Under the pieces are notes generated by a model. The model was not told where the DNA came from, searched no databases, and worked only from the letters and a program-made list of their open reading frames with translations. Position numbers and translations under genes: made by a program. A stretch of 64,000 bases of DNA from GWE2-40-63 sp041664345. GTDB lineage: Bacteria; Bacteroidota; Bacteroidia; Bacteroidales; SZUA-534. Shown here in pieces: positions 24,260-33,362 of this stretch; positions within the stretch are counted from its first letter, which is position 1; each line of letters opens with the position of its first letter. The DNA lies in the NCBI GenBank assembly GCA_041664345.1, contig JBAYKX010000020.1, positions 17,768-81,767 on the forward strand, read 5' to 3'.

Positions 24260-25981
24260 CTATATTTTTTCGAACGTGCTGTCTTCTGATTCATCGTGGA
24301 ACATATTTAGTTTGGCTCCTTTGGTAGGTGCCGATTTTACCGATGTTTTGGTTTTTTGAGCTGGTGTGGCCGCTTTTGTTTCCAGAACAGTATGTTGATA
24401 GGATTTTTTCCCGTTCATTTTTGTTTGTGTGGTATTGCCGATTTGAAAGAACGATACAATTTCTTTTAGTTGTTCTGCCTGACCTGACAATTCCTCAGCA
24501 CCTGCGGCTAATTCCTCTGAAGCTGCTGCATTTTGCTGAGTAACCGTGTTTAATTGCTGTATGGCGCTGTTAATTTGCTCAGCTCCATTATTTTGCTCTT
24601 GCGAGGCTGCTGCAATTTCCTGAACCAGCTTGGCTGTTTTTTGTATTTCAGGTGTTAAATCGGCCATTAATTTACCTGCTCCTTCAGTAACTTCCACACT
24701 GCTTTTCGACAAAATCCCGATTTCATCGGCTGCAATTTTGCTGCGTTCGGCCAATTTGCGCACTTCGGCAGCTACTACTGCAAACCCTCGTCCTTGTTCA
24801 CCGGCACGGGCAGCTTCAACAGCGGCATTCAATGCTAAAATGTTGGTTTGAAAAGCTATGTCGTTAATAATGGTAATTTTTTGGGCAATTTCTTTAATTG
24901 ATATCAAGCTCTCCTTTGATGCCATACCCACTTTGTTAACCCCATCGAGGGCAATGGTCGATATTTTGTCGGTTTGCAAAGCATTGTCAGTATTCTGCAA
25001 AATATTACTGGTCATTTCCTCCATCGACGAGCTTACCTCTTCGGTTGACGAGGCTTGTTCCGATGCACCTTGCGACATTTGTTGAGCAGTGGCACTCATT
25101 TGATTGCTGGCATCGGCAATATTGTCGGCGCCGTTCATTATGTTTTCGATGACTTCTTTCAATTTATAGGTCATTTCTTTAAGCGAATTGGCTAAAATAC
25201 CTATTTCGTCTTTTTGGTTTACATCTAACTCTGCGGTTAAATTGCCATTGGATAACTTGTCGGCAAATTGAACTCCTTTTGCCAAAGGTTTGGTAATTGA
25301 ATTGGTAATCAATAGCGCAATAATTATTGTAAATAAAAGGGCTATAAGAATGGAAATAATAATTACAACCCGGGCACTTGCCGATTGTTTTTCATCATCC
25401 TCAATCATAACATTGGTATTGTTCAGGTTATTTTCCAATGCAGCAACAAAAGTTTTACCCATTTTGTCGGATATTGGTACCATACGATGGTATGTTTCAT
25501 CGTACTTTGCCATTAATTGACTTTTTTCTTCAGTATTTGTTGTTTGTGAAAGTGTTTTAATCAACCCGTCTAAATCAACATAAATAGCTCTCCAGTCGTT
25601 ATATTCTCCTTTTAATTGTGCAATAAGTTCCCTCCCTTTTTCACTCTGCCGAGGTCGGTTCAGTATGTTTCCCCAATGTTCGTCAACCACCTTCCAAGTT
25701 TTGTTTCTTTTCTCTAATACATTTGCAAAATCTGATTGCGAATTGGTTTCACCGCCATACATAAAAACCTCTAAGGTTTGGGATCGGATGACCATCCGTT
25801 CGCCGTCCATTTTTAAAAAGTCAATCAAATCGGGCATACGGTTTAACCCAATATTATGCAAGTTTGAACTTAAGGTTGTGATTGTGTAAAAGGATAAAGA
25901 AAAAATGGCAATCATAATTATAATTAATGTGCCAAATGCAATCCAAAGCCTACTTCCGATTTTAATGTCTTTTAGTTTCAT
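24260..25981 (-). CDS. Methyl-accepting chemotaxis protein of module B
   Basis: This 573-residue receptor has TM1 (11-31), a helical four-helix-bundle-like sensor (35-195), TM2 (about 200-224), HAMP (225-278) and a signalling domain (about 300-515) with the canonical tip NAAVEAARAGEQGRG. The C-terminal linker ends in the shared tail LNMFHDESEDSTFEKI. It lies 47 bp after the full-length end of the module B cheW. Its sensor domain is distinct from the other receptors while its signalling half is nearly the same, so the modules probably report different stimuli to one kinase. Confidence 0.95.
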   Translation of the reverse strand: MKLKDIKIGSRLWIAFGTLIIIMIAIFSLSFYTITTLSSNLHNIGLNRMPDLIDFLKMDGERMVIRSQTLEVFMYGGETNSQSDFANVLEKRNKTWKVVDEHWGNILNRPRQSEKGRELIAQLKGEYNDWRAIYVDLDGLIKTLSQTTNTEEKSQLMAKYDETYHRMVPISDKMGKTFVAALENNLNNTNVMIEDDEKQSASARVVIIISILIALLFTIIIALLITNSITKPLAKGVQFADKLSNGNLTAELDVNQKDEIGILANSLKEMTYKLKEVIENIMNGADNIADASNQMSATAQQMSQGASEQASSTEEVSSSMEEMTSNILQNTDNALQTDKISTIALDGVNKVGMASKESLISIKEIAQKITIINDIAFQTNILALNAAVEAARAGEQGRGFAVVAAEVRKLAERSKIAADEIGILSKSSVEVTEGAGKLMADLTPEIQKTAKLVQEIAAASQEQNNGAEQINSAIQQLNTVTQQNAAASEELAAGAEELSGQAEQLKEIVSFFQIGNTTQTKMNGKKSYQHTVLETKAATPAQKTKTSVKSAPTKGAKLNMFHDESEDSTFEKI

Positions 25982-26028
25982 AGTTTTAATTTTTAGATTA
26001 TATTGTTAGTGATATTCTTCATTTATTT

Positions 26029-26535
26029 TTAGCTTTTGGCTGATTCATTGCCAGAATTGGCTTGGGTTACTTCGAGTATTTCGTCCGAAGAAAAAACCTT
26101 GTCCATATCGAGCAACATAATGAAGCCGCTTTCTTTTTAGGCCATACCTAAAATGAATTCCGATTTGTATTTTACACCGATACTGGGAGGCTGTTGAATT
26201 TGAGATTCATCCAATTCTATCACCTCATCCACTGAATCAACTATGGCACCTAGTTTTACTTCTTTACCCTCGATGTGGATATTTAATACTAAAATAGCCG
26301 TGTTGGTATCCAATTCTGTAGCTGGCATCCCAAATTTTATCCGGGTATCAATTACCGGTAGCACCGTCCCGCGTAAATTTATGACACCTTTCATGTATTC
26401 AGGGGCTTTGGGAATTTGGGTAATGGGGAGCATCTCCAAAATGTTCAATACTTGGCTTACGTTTGAAGCAAAGTATTCCTTACCTAACCGAAAAGTTAAG
26501 TATGTGTGAGTGATAGTGTGTGTTTCGCTGCTCAT
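26029..26535 (-). pseudogene. cheW: CheW of module B with an in-frame TAA near the C-terminus
   Basis: The start is set by AGGAGGAACTACC before the ATG at 26535, identical to module A's cheW. The frame encodes a normal CheW (TYLTFRLGKEYFASNVSQVL, MKGVINLRGTVLPVIDTR) up to LGMA. TAA at 26137-26139 interrupts it, and the same frame then continues KESGFIMLLDMDKVFSSDE to a natural TAA at 26029-26031. The paralogue has AAA (Lys) where this copy has TAA, so a single A-to-T change explains the break. The truncated product loses the last beta-strands and helix, about 35 residues, and is probably non-functional unless readthrough occurs. Confidence 0.88.
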
Positions 26536-26592
26536 GGTAGTTCCTCCAAATTTATTTGTTTGTAATAATTTTTTGTATATCCGTTCGTGGTT

Positions 26593-26865
26593 TCAATATA
26601 TCCAATAGTCAGAATTTTGATTGGTATGATTCAATTCATCAGTTGATGTTGGTTTTTTAGTAACGGTTTCAGGTTTTTTGGTTGCTGGCTTAGTATCTTC
26701 TTTACTAAAATGCAGGGTTTTGTTTAAATGGATTTCCCAATCAGTAATTCCAACTTCCGGGTATAAGTCCACTATTTGTAATTTTGTTTCCTTTAAGCTC
26801 ACTAGCTCTTTGCCTGGCTGTATAGAAAAAGCTGGACTTTTTTCAATGTGCATTTTCGTACTCAT
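26593..26865 (-). CDS. Unrecognised 90-aa protein conserved in duplicated chemosensory modules (copy B)
   Basis: The gene starts at the ATG at 26865, preceded by AGGAGGAAAGATC. The 90-residue product lines up end to end with the protein at 18382-18654: SPAF, KETKLQ, GITDWEIHLNK and the C-terminal SDYW are kept. The region between the core and the tail is lysine/threonine-rich and variable (KPATKKPETVTKKPTSTDE), like a flexible linker. So the protein seems to have a conserved core, a linker and a four-residue tail motif. No homologous family is known to me. It keeps its place between regulator and cheW. Confidence 0.8.
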   Translation of the reverse strand: MSTKMHIEKSPAFSIQPGKELVSLKETKLQIVDLYPEVGITDWEIHLNKTLHFSKEDTKPATKKPETVTKKPTSTDELNHTNQNSDYWIY

Positions 26866-26903
26866 GATCTTTCCTCCTAATTAGTTGATAATGGGTTCGT
26901 TTT

Positions 26904-27296
26904 TTACATTTTTAGTTTTGTCGGAAAAAACAGGTGTCCCTGGTAAACCTCTTGAATGGCATTTTCAATGTTTTCAAAAACATCCGATTTGTAAACACAT
27001 CCCATAAATCCTATTTTAATAAGTTCGGCATGGAATATTTGTTCTATATGCATGGTTATGGCAATAATCTTTAAGTGCGACATCTTTCGTAATATTTCTT
27101 TAGTAGTTTCAATGCCATCTAATTGTTTCATAACAATATCCATCAGTATAACATCAGCTTTGTGAATGGTCTCCATGGTCAAAAATTCTTCGCCACTCGA
27201 TGCTTCTCCTATCACTTCCATCTTAAGATGTTCTTCCAGATAAAATTTAAGGTCGCTACGGAATTGGCTGTTGTCATCAATTATAATAAGTTTCAT
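26904..27296 (-). CDS. Single-domain response regulator of module B
   Basis: A 130-residue stand-alone receiver, the same length as the module A copy: D7/D8, phospho-acceptor D53 in LMDIVMKQ, AITMH and GCVYKSD. No DNA-binding domain follows. The identical length and ending (QGHLFFPTKLKM against QGHLYFPKCLVM) show that the gene was duplicated whole. The 32-nt dyad at 27392-27423 lies 95 nt upstream. Both copies keep an HxEQ[IV]FHAELI segment in the region where NarL receivers signal, a possible contact surface for the small protein. Confidence 0.93.
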   Translation of the reverse strand: MKLIIIDDNSQFRSDLKFYLEEHLKMEVIGEASSGEEFLTMETIHKADVILMDIVMKQLDGIETTKEILRKMSHLKIIAITMHIEQIFHAELIKIGFMGCVYKSDVFENIENAIQEVYQGHLFFPTKLKM

Positions 27297-27376
27297 GGGT
27301 TGTTTTATTAGTAAGTAAAATTAAAGGTAACTATTGGAGTTTTATAGGGGGTAATTGCTGATTATTATTTGAAATA

Positions 27377-27441
27377 CCCTAAAAAAAAATAGGATTTACT
27401 CCAATATAAAGAAGGGGAAACCCTTAATGAAAAAAGGGTTT
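27377..27441 (-). promoter_or_regulatory. Leader motif, 32-nt dyad and adjoining hairpin of module B
   Basis: CCCTAAAAAAAAATAGGA (27377-27394) overlaps the 32-nt dyad at 27392-27423 (arms GGATTT and AAACCC). A further perfect hairpin AAACCCTT/AAGGGTTT lies at 27418-27441. TACCTTTA on the minus strand (27322-27329) is a near match to the Bacteroidota minus-7 box and would place the dyad about 70-100 bp upstream of the transcription start. Confidence 0.65.
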
Positions 27442-27601
27442 ACAGTAATCATACACTATATATTGCAGCCAAAGCAGAACTACTCAGCAACAAATGAAGG
27501 TCGAAAATATATTGTCAATTAACAATAAGCAAAAAAAAATGAAAAAATGGGGATACTTTCCTATTCAATACCGGGCAAGGCATAGGGTAATTCAAAACAA
27601 A

Positions 27602-28279
27602 TTAAAATTCGGTAACTAACTTATTTTTTATGGCAAATAAAACCAAACCCAACGTATTTTTTGTTTCCGTTTTAATCAAAAGTTTTGTTCTATATCCTTC
27701 AATGGTTTTTGGGCTAAGATGTATTATATCAGCTATTTCAACAATTGATAACCCTTTGCATAGGAGTTGCAACATTTCCTTTTCCCGATCGTTTAAGTCA
27801 AGGCTTAATTCCAACTTACTTATTTGGTTCGGAACTTTGAGATCGTGAATGATGGTAAGCAATAGGTCCTGCGAAAAATAACTCTCACCATTGATTATTT
27901 TCTGGATGGCATTTTCCAACTCCTCTTTTCCGGCAGTTTTCAGGATAAAACCTTTGGCACCGGCATCAATAAAACGGGTATAATATTTATTGTCACCGTG
28001 CATCGAAAGGATGAGTATTTTAATATCGGGATGCAGTTCCAAAGCTTTTTGGGTTGCTTGAAGGCCATCAACAATGGGCATATCAATATCCATTATTACC
28101 ATATCAGGTACTTGGTATTCCAGCAGGTCAAGAAATTCTTTCCCATTTCCAGCTTCTGCAATTACCTCCCCAATATGCTCCATTTCAATTAACAATTTGA
28201 TTCCTTCTCTATAAAGTGGATGGTCGTCAACAAGGATTATTTTGCAATTAGGACTCAAAGGTTGGTCTTTTTTCATCAT
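27602..28279 (-). CDS. NarL/FixJ-family response regulator (receiver plus LuxR-type HTH)
   Basis: The 225-residue protein has a receiver (residues 12-130; D18/D19, phospho-acceptor D64 in IMDIDMP, K in FILKTAG) and a C-terminal LuxR-type helix-turn-helix (about 158-222; LNDREKEMLQLLCKGLSIVE, then SPKTIEGYRTKLLIKT). It is a DNA-binding regulator. The natural partner is the HisKA_3-type kinase at 29523-33239, the same class that phosphorylates NarL regulators and is separated from it only by the BRO-like gene. Whether it binds the dyads upstream of the chemosensory modules is an open guess. Confidence 0.93.
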   Translation of the reverse strand: MMKKDQPLSPNCKIILVDDHPLYREGIKLLIEMEHIGEVIAEAGNGKEFLDLLEYQVPDMVIMDIDMPIVDGLQATQKALELHPDIKILILSMHGDNKYYTRFIDAGAKGFILKTAGKEELENAIQKIINGESYFSQDLLLTIIHDLKVPNQISKLELSLDLNDREKEMLQLLCKGLSIVEIADIIHLSPKTIEGYRTKLLIKTETKNTLGLVLFAIKNKLVTEF

Positions 28280-28424
28280 TTTTTGTAGTATAGAATGTGT
28301 AAAAGCTTATTCAAGTGTGAAAATATTAATTATTAACGGAATTGACAAATCAAAGGTGAGGGTTTTGATTTATCTTAAAATGAAATTTCCATCCAATCAT
28401 TGACAATTCAGCGCCTGCAATATT

Positions 28425-29267
28425 CTATTTCTTTGTGCCCTTTTTTATTTCCTTTATTTTCTTTGTTTCAGGTAGATAATTCTCAGGTGTAATCACATTT
28501 TCACCACTTTCTTTCTCTAATTCCTTCAAAGCATTTCCAGCTATTTTACCTCCTATTTGCGCCGCTATTTTATTCTCAATAAAACCATTTGCATTTTTAG
28601 CTCTGGTTACTTTTGTTGTTGATGCTTCGCCTAACATTGAGAATATTAATTCAAGGTCTGTCATGTGGTCTCTCGAATTTTGACTGTTTAGACCTTTTAC
28701 TTTTTTATACTCGGAAGGAGTTAATCCAAAAGTTGCTTTAGAAATTTCAGCTGTAAGAATCGCATATTCTATTTGTTCTTTTACACCTCTATTTTTCCAT
28801 TCCTCTGTTAATTCCTCCCGAATAGCAATGCTACGCATACGTTTCTCAATCCAGTCATCAGAATAGCCTTTCAGTTTGTATAGTTCACGTGTTCGCTGTG
28901 TTGCCAATTCAGGATTTTCAATCTCATCAAATCTATCAGAACCTACTTGAGCCAACCATTGTTTAAACGGCTCAGCTTTAGGAGACGGTATTGATTGAAT
29001 AATACGCAATAGACCCTTTGCATCAGCACAATCAGTCTCATATTTTTTCCCATCTGATGAAATCATCTTCAGTTGTACGATAATTTCGTACAACTGAGAA
29101 AAACCCTCAGAGTTAAGTTTTCTTTTAAGGTCACTCCAATATCTTCGTGGATTGTTACTTTCTGTGAGAATTTCAATTATATCAATTATTGCAAAATACC
29201 ATTTTTGCTCTGATTCACTCCATTCAGAACGAATTTGCTTGCTTTCAAATAGTTTAATATTGCTCAT
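28425..29267 (-). CDS. BRO-N / DinD-like antirepressor-family protein
   Basis: Translation from the ATG at 29265-29267 (MSNIKLFESKQIRSEW) gives 280 residues; an upstream in-frame ATG at 29291 is possible. The N-terminal part has the BRO-N pattern found in phage antirepressors and DinD-like proteins (EQKWYFAIIDIIEILTES, NPRRYWSDLKRKL). The C-terminal part is helical and charged (SIAIREELTEEWKNRGV, GLTPSEYKKVKGL). Family members are common in Bacteroidota genomes, often alone, and may bind DNA or respond to damage. It separates the LuxR regulator from its likely kinase and looks like a later insertion, though no insertion ends were seen. Confidence 0.75.
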   Translation of the reverse strand: MSNIKLFESKQIRSEWSESEQKWYFAIIDIIEILTESNNPRRYWSDLKRKLNSEGFSQLYEIIVQLKMISSDGKKYETDCADAKGLLRIIQSIPSPKAEPFKQWLAQVGSDRFDEIENPELATQRTRELYKLKGYSDDWIEKRMRSIAIREELTEEWKNRGVKEQIEYAILTAEISKATFGLTPSEYKKVKGLNSQNSRDHMTDLELIFSMLGEASTTKVTRAKNANGFIENKIAAQIGGKIAGNALKELEKESGENVITPENYLPETKKIKEIKKGTKK

Positions 29268-29522
29268 TATCTTATTTTTTCGAAAACTCAAAAATACTCA
29301 TTTCTCCTGATTTCAAGAATCTAATGAAATTAATTCCTTGGTATCTGTAGGGTTCCAAATTTGCATTTATATTCAACAATAAAGTACAAGTATGTGCTAT
29401 GTATTATATATTCGGAGCATTTTTTTTGCGTGTGCATAACTATTTGCTAATTGGAATTTACCTTTGGATTTATAGTTTATAAATAATAGTATTTACTAAG
29501 ATCCTTAAATTCCGAATTGTCT

Positions 29523-32500
29523 TTAGTTTTCAATTACCAATGGTACCTCTATGGTTACTTCCAGTCCTTTTCCGGGCGAACTTTTCATTTTAATTTTTCC
29601 ATTTAAGCTGTTAACCCGGTACTGAATATTCAATAATCCCCGTCCTTTGGTTTTGGGGAGTTGTGATTCTATATCAAATCCTTTACCATTGTCATGGTAA
29701 GTAAGGCGAATTAGTTGGTCAAATTCAATGTGTTGTAAACTGATACTTATGTCTTTTGCTTCTGCATGTTTCAAACAATTGTTAATGAGTTCCAAAGTAA
29801 TCCGGTACAAAGCAATTTCAACATTTTTGTTGAACCTTTTTTCAATATTTGATTGTAAATTAATTTGGATGTTGTTCATTTGATTTAATCCTTCTACATA
29901 GTTTTGAATGGCTAAAATTAATCCAAAGGTATTCAGCGATTGAGGACTTAAATTGTTTGATATTTCCCTAAGGGTAAGTATGGCTTCATTGATGTTATGG
30001 TTTCCCTTCCCGGAGAGGAAGAGTTTTTTTTCAGGGTTTTCAGTTTTGGCAATCCATTGAAAATATAGCTTTATGCTTGACAGTAGAGGACCCAATCCAT
30101 CGTGTAACTCCCTTGAAAATCGGTTCCGTTCCCGTTCTTCGCCTTCAAATACAGCACTCATGATTTTGCGTTCGGTTTCTTTCTTTTCGGTTATGTCTTC
30201 TTTTACGGCAACATAATGGGTAATTTTGTTAAATGTACTGAAGACTGGGGAAATAAGAGCCGATTCCCAGAATTGCGTTCCATCCTTTTTTTTGTTACAG
30301 AATTCACCTTGCCATATTTTACCGCTTGCAATGGTTTCCCATAAATTTGAATATTCTTCCGGTGTAGTAATACCTGTCTTTAATACCCTTGGATTTTTTC
30401 CCAGAACTTCGGCAAGGGTATAACCGGTTAACTGTGTGAATTTTGGATTTACGTACTCAATAGTACCTTGGGTATTTGTAATTACAATGGAGGTAGGGTT
30501 TTGTTCAATGGCATTGGAAAGTATCCGGAGTTCATTTTCCATTTCTTTTTGTTCCGTTACATCTTGAATAACTCCAATTACCTTTTTAGGTTTACCATCA
30601 GAATCTAGTTCCAGTTCACCCATAGAATGAATGGTTCGCAATTCGCCCGTGTCAGCTTTATTAATTTGTAATACCGTATCGAAGGGAATGTTGTGTTCCA
30701 CTAGGTTTTTTAACCCTTCAAGTATTAAGGTGCGGTATTCAGGCAGTATAAGCCTTTGCGTTTCATCTAAAAGAATAGTTAGGTTGGAGCTTTTAATTCC
30801 ATAAATACGCAATGCTTCGTTGGAAGCGGTGAGTAATTTGATTTTTAAATCGAGCTCCCAATTACCTACCTTTGCCATTGCTTGTGCTTTTTGCAGTTGT
30901 TGTTTTGTTTTAATCAGCTCCATTTCTGCTCTTTTTCGTTCACTTATATCACGCGCAAAAACAAGAAAATGGTTTTTTTCAGGCCAATAACTGGTACTAA
31001 TTTCAACATCTACTTTTTCTCCAAATTTTGTGGTGTAGCAGGATTCAAAAATTCCATACCCCCGTTCCATTAAGGATTTCATGTGTAACACTATTTCGTT
31101 AGCAGTTTCATTTGCTTCAATAGTACTTAAGGGTAAGTTGGTTAATTCAGTGGGAGTATAACCGGTGAGTTGGGACATTTTTTTTGTTGCTTCCACAATA
31201 ATTCCCTGTTTGTTTAGCCTAAAAAATCCATCGGGGGTGGTGGCCAAAATCACACTCATTTGTTCTGCTTGTTCTCTGATTATGTTTTCTGCTTTTTTTC
31301 GCTCACTAATATTTCTAAATGTTCCCATCAGGCAATCCTTTTCTTTATAGAATATCTGGGAGGCTAATATTTCAACGGGTATGGTAGTCCCATCTGAACA
31401 AATTACTTCGCTTTCAATTGGAGTTAGGGGATCCGATTTTTTTAGCTCCTCCTTATGTCGTAGAAATGCATTTTTGGAATCGCTACCTATATATGGATGC
31501 AAGGTAGATTGATTCAAACCTATAATTTCATTGAGTGGCTTTTTCAATAAATGCTCCGCTGCATAATTGGCATCAAGTAAAGTTCCTGTTTCTATATCTG
31601 CAATAAATATGGCATCGGCAGCATTTTCAAAAAGACTTTTAAGTTGCCTTTGGTTTTCATGCAGTGCTTCTTCTGTTTTTTTTAGTTCTGAAATATCGGA
31701 GAAGAATATTGTAATCCCTTCTTTTGAAGGATAAATACGGTTTGAAAACCAACGATCCCAATGAACGAAATAGTCTTCAAAAAATATAGGTTCTTGTGTT
31801 TCAAAGGCTTGAAGGTAAGCTTTTGCAAATGGAGTATCTTTTACTTCAGGATATTCCATCCAATAATTTTTTCCAATCAGTTCTTCAGGTTTGCGATTTA
31901 AATGTTTGGCTCCAAATGTATTGACATAGTTACAATTAAAATTTTTATCAAATGCCACAAAACCGTCGCTGACACGCTCCATCATTTCATTTAAAATATT
32001 CTTGGCTTTGGCCGGTTCCTCTAGCGAGTTAGTTACTCTTGCTAAGAGTGTTTCCCGCTCATTCTCCGCTCTTTTCCGTTCGGTAATATCTAAAACGGTG
32101 CCCCGTGCCCCGGTAATTTTATCGTTTTTAATTATGGGAGCGGCAGATACGATAACCGGAAAGGTAACACCTGATTTCCTTTTTAAAGTATATTCGCTGC
32201 TTAATGCAATTTTTTCTGTCAATATTCGCTGCAATCGTTTCATGGCTCTATTGCTATCCCCATCAACAACAAAATTTATGAAATTGGTATTCTTTTTAAA
32301 GTCATCGGCACTATATTCCAACCATTTTATAACAGTTTGGTTCACAAAGGTAATGGTGCCATTCATGTCGATTTCAAAAACCCCTACAGGAAGGGCATCT
32401 GCCATTTCCCTATATTTTTTCTCGCTTTGTATTAATTCTAGCTGTGCTAGTTTTTGTTCCGTAATATCGCGGGCAGTTCCTACACTTTTTATGGGTTTAC

Positions 32501-33239
32501 CCAATTCGTTATAGTCCATTCTGCCTTCAGCCATTATGTAATGAACCGACCCATCAGTATGTACAATACGGTATTCTAACGATGGGGAATCTCCATTTTG
32601 AAGGTTTACATTCATACTACGTATAAAAGATTCCAAATCTTCAGGGTGAATTACCTTAAGAATTTCTTCAGGTTGCCCATTATAGTTATTGGGGTTGATA
32701 TCGAATACCCGGAACATTTCTTTTGACCAGGTTACTTTATTTGAAACCAAATCCCATTTCCAACTCCCTGTTTTACTAATACGTTGGGCTTCGGCTAAAT
32801 TTGCTTCACTTTCTATAAGCGCTTTTTCAGCCCAAAATCTTTTATTCTCATTTCCAATTTCTTTATCGATGCGCTTGAGTACTTCGGGCAGTTTATCGAG
32901 AAAATACCTGTTCTTAACCAAATAGTCCATGGCTCCCAATTTCATCAAATCCACAGCAATTAATTCATCGCCTTGGCCAGTGGTAACAATAAACGGTGGA
33001 ATGGGTTTGTTTGCACTTTTCAAGTTGGCTAAAAGTTCATGCCCATTCATGTCACTGAGGCTATAATCCATAATAATGAGATATGGAGTATTGGTATTAA
33101 GCCAGTTCATGGCTTCCATTCCGGTATTCACTGACACGGTTTGGTAGCCCCATTTCTTTACTTTTTCGGTTAGTAAAATGTTGAGACCTACATTATCTTC
33201 AACAATGAGGATTGTTTTTGCATCTGTTTTCCGTTCCAT
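29523..33239 (-). CDS. Multi-PAS hybrid histidine kinase, REC-PASx7-HisKA_3-HATPase
   Basis: The 1238-residue protein starts with a receiver (about 8-125; E14/D15, phospho-acceptor D58). About seven PAS/PAC units follow (between 145 and 1015), most ending in DITERK- or DVTEQK-like motifs. The kinase core is of the NarL-partner type: HisKA_3 with the phospho-histidine in RFSRELHDGLGPLLSSIKLY, then HATPase with NNCLKHAEAKDISI, DNGKGFD and GRGLLNIQYRV. There is no membrane segment, so it is a cytoplasmic sensor. It probably phosphorylates the LuxR-type regulator at 27602-28279. The N-terminal receiver suggests that another kinase, such as the operon CheA, can act on it. Confidence 0.93.
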   Translation of the reverse strand: MERKTDAKTILIVEDNVGLNILLTEKVKKWGYQTVSVNTGMEAMNWLNTNTPYLIIMDYSLSDMNGHELLANLKSANKPIPPFIVTTGQGDELIAVDLMKLGAMDYLVKNRYFLDKLPEVLKRIDKEIGNENKRFWAEKALIESEANLAEAQRISKTGSWKWDLVSNKVTWSKEMFRVFDINPNNYNGQPEEILKVIHPEDLESFIRSMNVNLQNGDSPSLEYRIVHTDGSVHYIMAEGRMDYNELGKPIKSVGTARDITEQKLAQLELIQSEKKYREMADALPVGVFEIDMNGTITFVNQTVIKWLEYSADDFKKNTNFINFVVDGDSNRAMKRLQRILTEKIALSSEYTLKRKSGVTFPVIVSAAPIIKNDKITGARGTVLDITERKRAENERETLLARVTNSLEEPAKAKNILNEMMERVSDGFVAFDKNFNCNYVNTFGAKHLNRKPEELIGKNYWMEYPEVKDTPFAKAYLQAFETQEPIFFEDYFVHWDRWFSNRIYPSKEGITIFFSDISELKKTEEALHENQRQLKSLFENAADAIFIADIETGTLLDANYAAEHLLKKPLNEIIGLNQSTLHPYIGSDSKNAFLRHKEELKKSDPLTPIESEVICSDGTTIPVEILASQIFYKEKDCLMGTFRNISERKKAENIIREQAEQMSVILATTPDGFFRLNKQGIIVEATKKMSQLTGYTPTELTNLPLSTIEANETANEIVLHMKSLMERGYGIFESCYTTKFGEKVDVEISTSYWPEKNHFLVFARDISERKRAEMELIKTKQQLQKAQAMAKVGNWELDLKIKLLTASNEALRIYGIKSSNLTILLDETQRLILPEYRTLILEGLKNLVEHNIPFDTVLQINKADTGELRTIHSMGELELDSDGKPKKVIGVIQDVTEQKEMENELRILSNAIEQNPTSIVITNTQGTIEYVNPKFTQLTGYTLAEVLGKNPRVLKTGITTPEEYSNLWETIASGKIWQGEFCNKKKDGTQFWESALISPVFSTFNKITHYVAVKEDITEKKETERKIMSAVFEGEERERNRFSRELHDGLGPLLSSIKLYFQWIAKTENPEKKLFLSGKGNHNINEAILTLREISNNLSPQSLNTFGLILAIQNYVEGLNQMNNIQINLQSNIEKRFNKNVEIALYRITLELINNCLKHAEAKDISISLQHIEFDQLIRLTYHDNGKGFDIESQLPKTKGRGLLNIQYRVNSLNGKIKMKSSPGKGLEVTIEVPLVIEN

Positions 33240-33324
33240 GGAATTATTATTATAGATTAATTCATAAATTATTCAAGGTCAGAGGTAATTTATATTTTCA
33301 CTATCTGAATAAACAATCCTAGGT

Positions 33325-33362
33325 GTTTCAAGGTTACAGGGTTTCAAGGTTTCAAGGTTGCC
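33325..33362. repeat. TTTCAAGG short tandem repeats reaching into the end of a kinase gene
   Basis: Plus-strand units of the type TTTCAAGGTT and TACAGGGTT alternate here. They reach into the last codons of the kinase at 33344-34771, whose C-terminus (TLATLKP) is therefore unlike that of its paralogue (TLPWC). Confidence 0.55.

Noticed and set aside
15289..25085. Plus-strand frames opposite the receptors (Ser/Ala/Thr-rich, similar to each other)
   Set aside because: They resemble each other only because the receptors do; they are antisense shadows of the signalling domain.
23984..26139. Stop codon reassignment or selenocysteine/pyrrolysine at the in-frame stops
   Set aside because: All three stops are TAA, which also ends intact genes here; selenocysteine uses TGA and pyrrolysine uses TAG.
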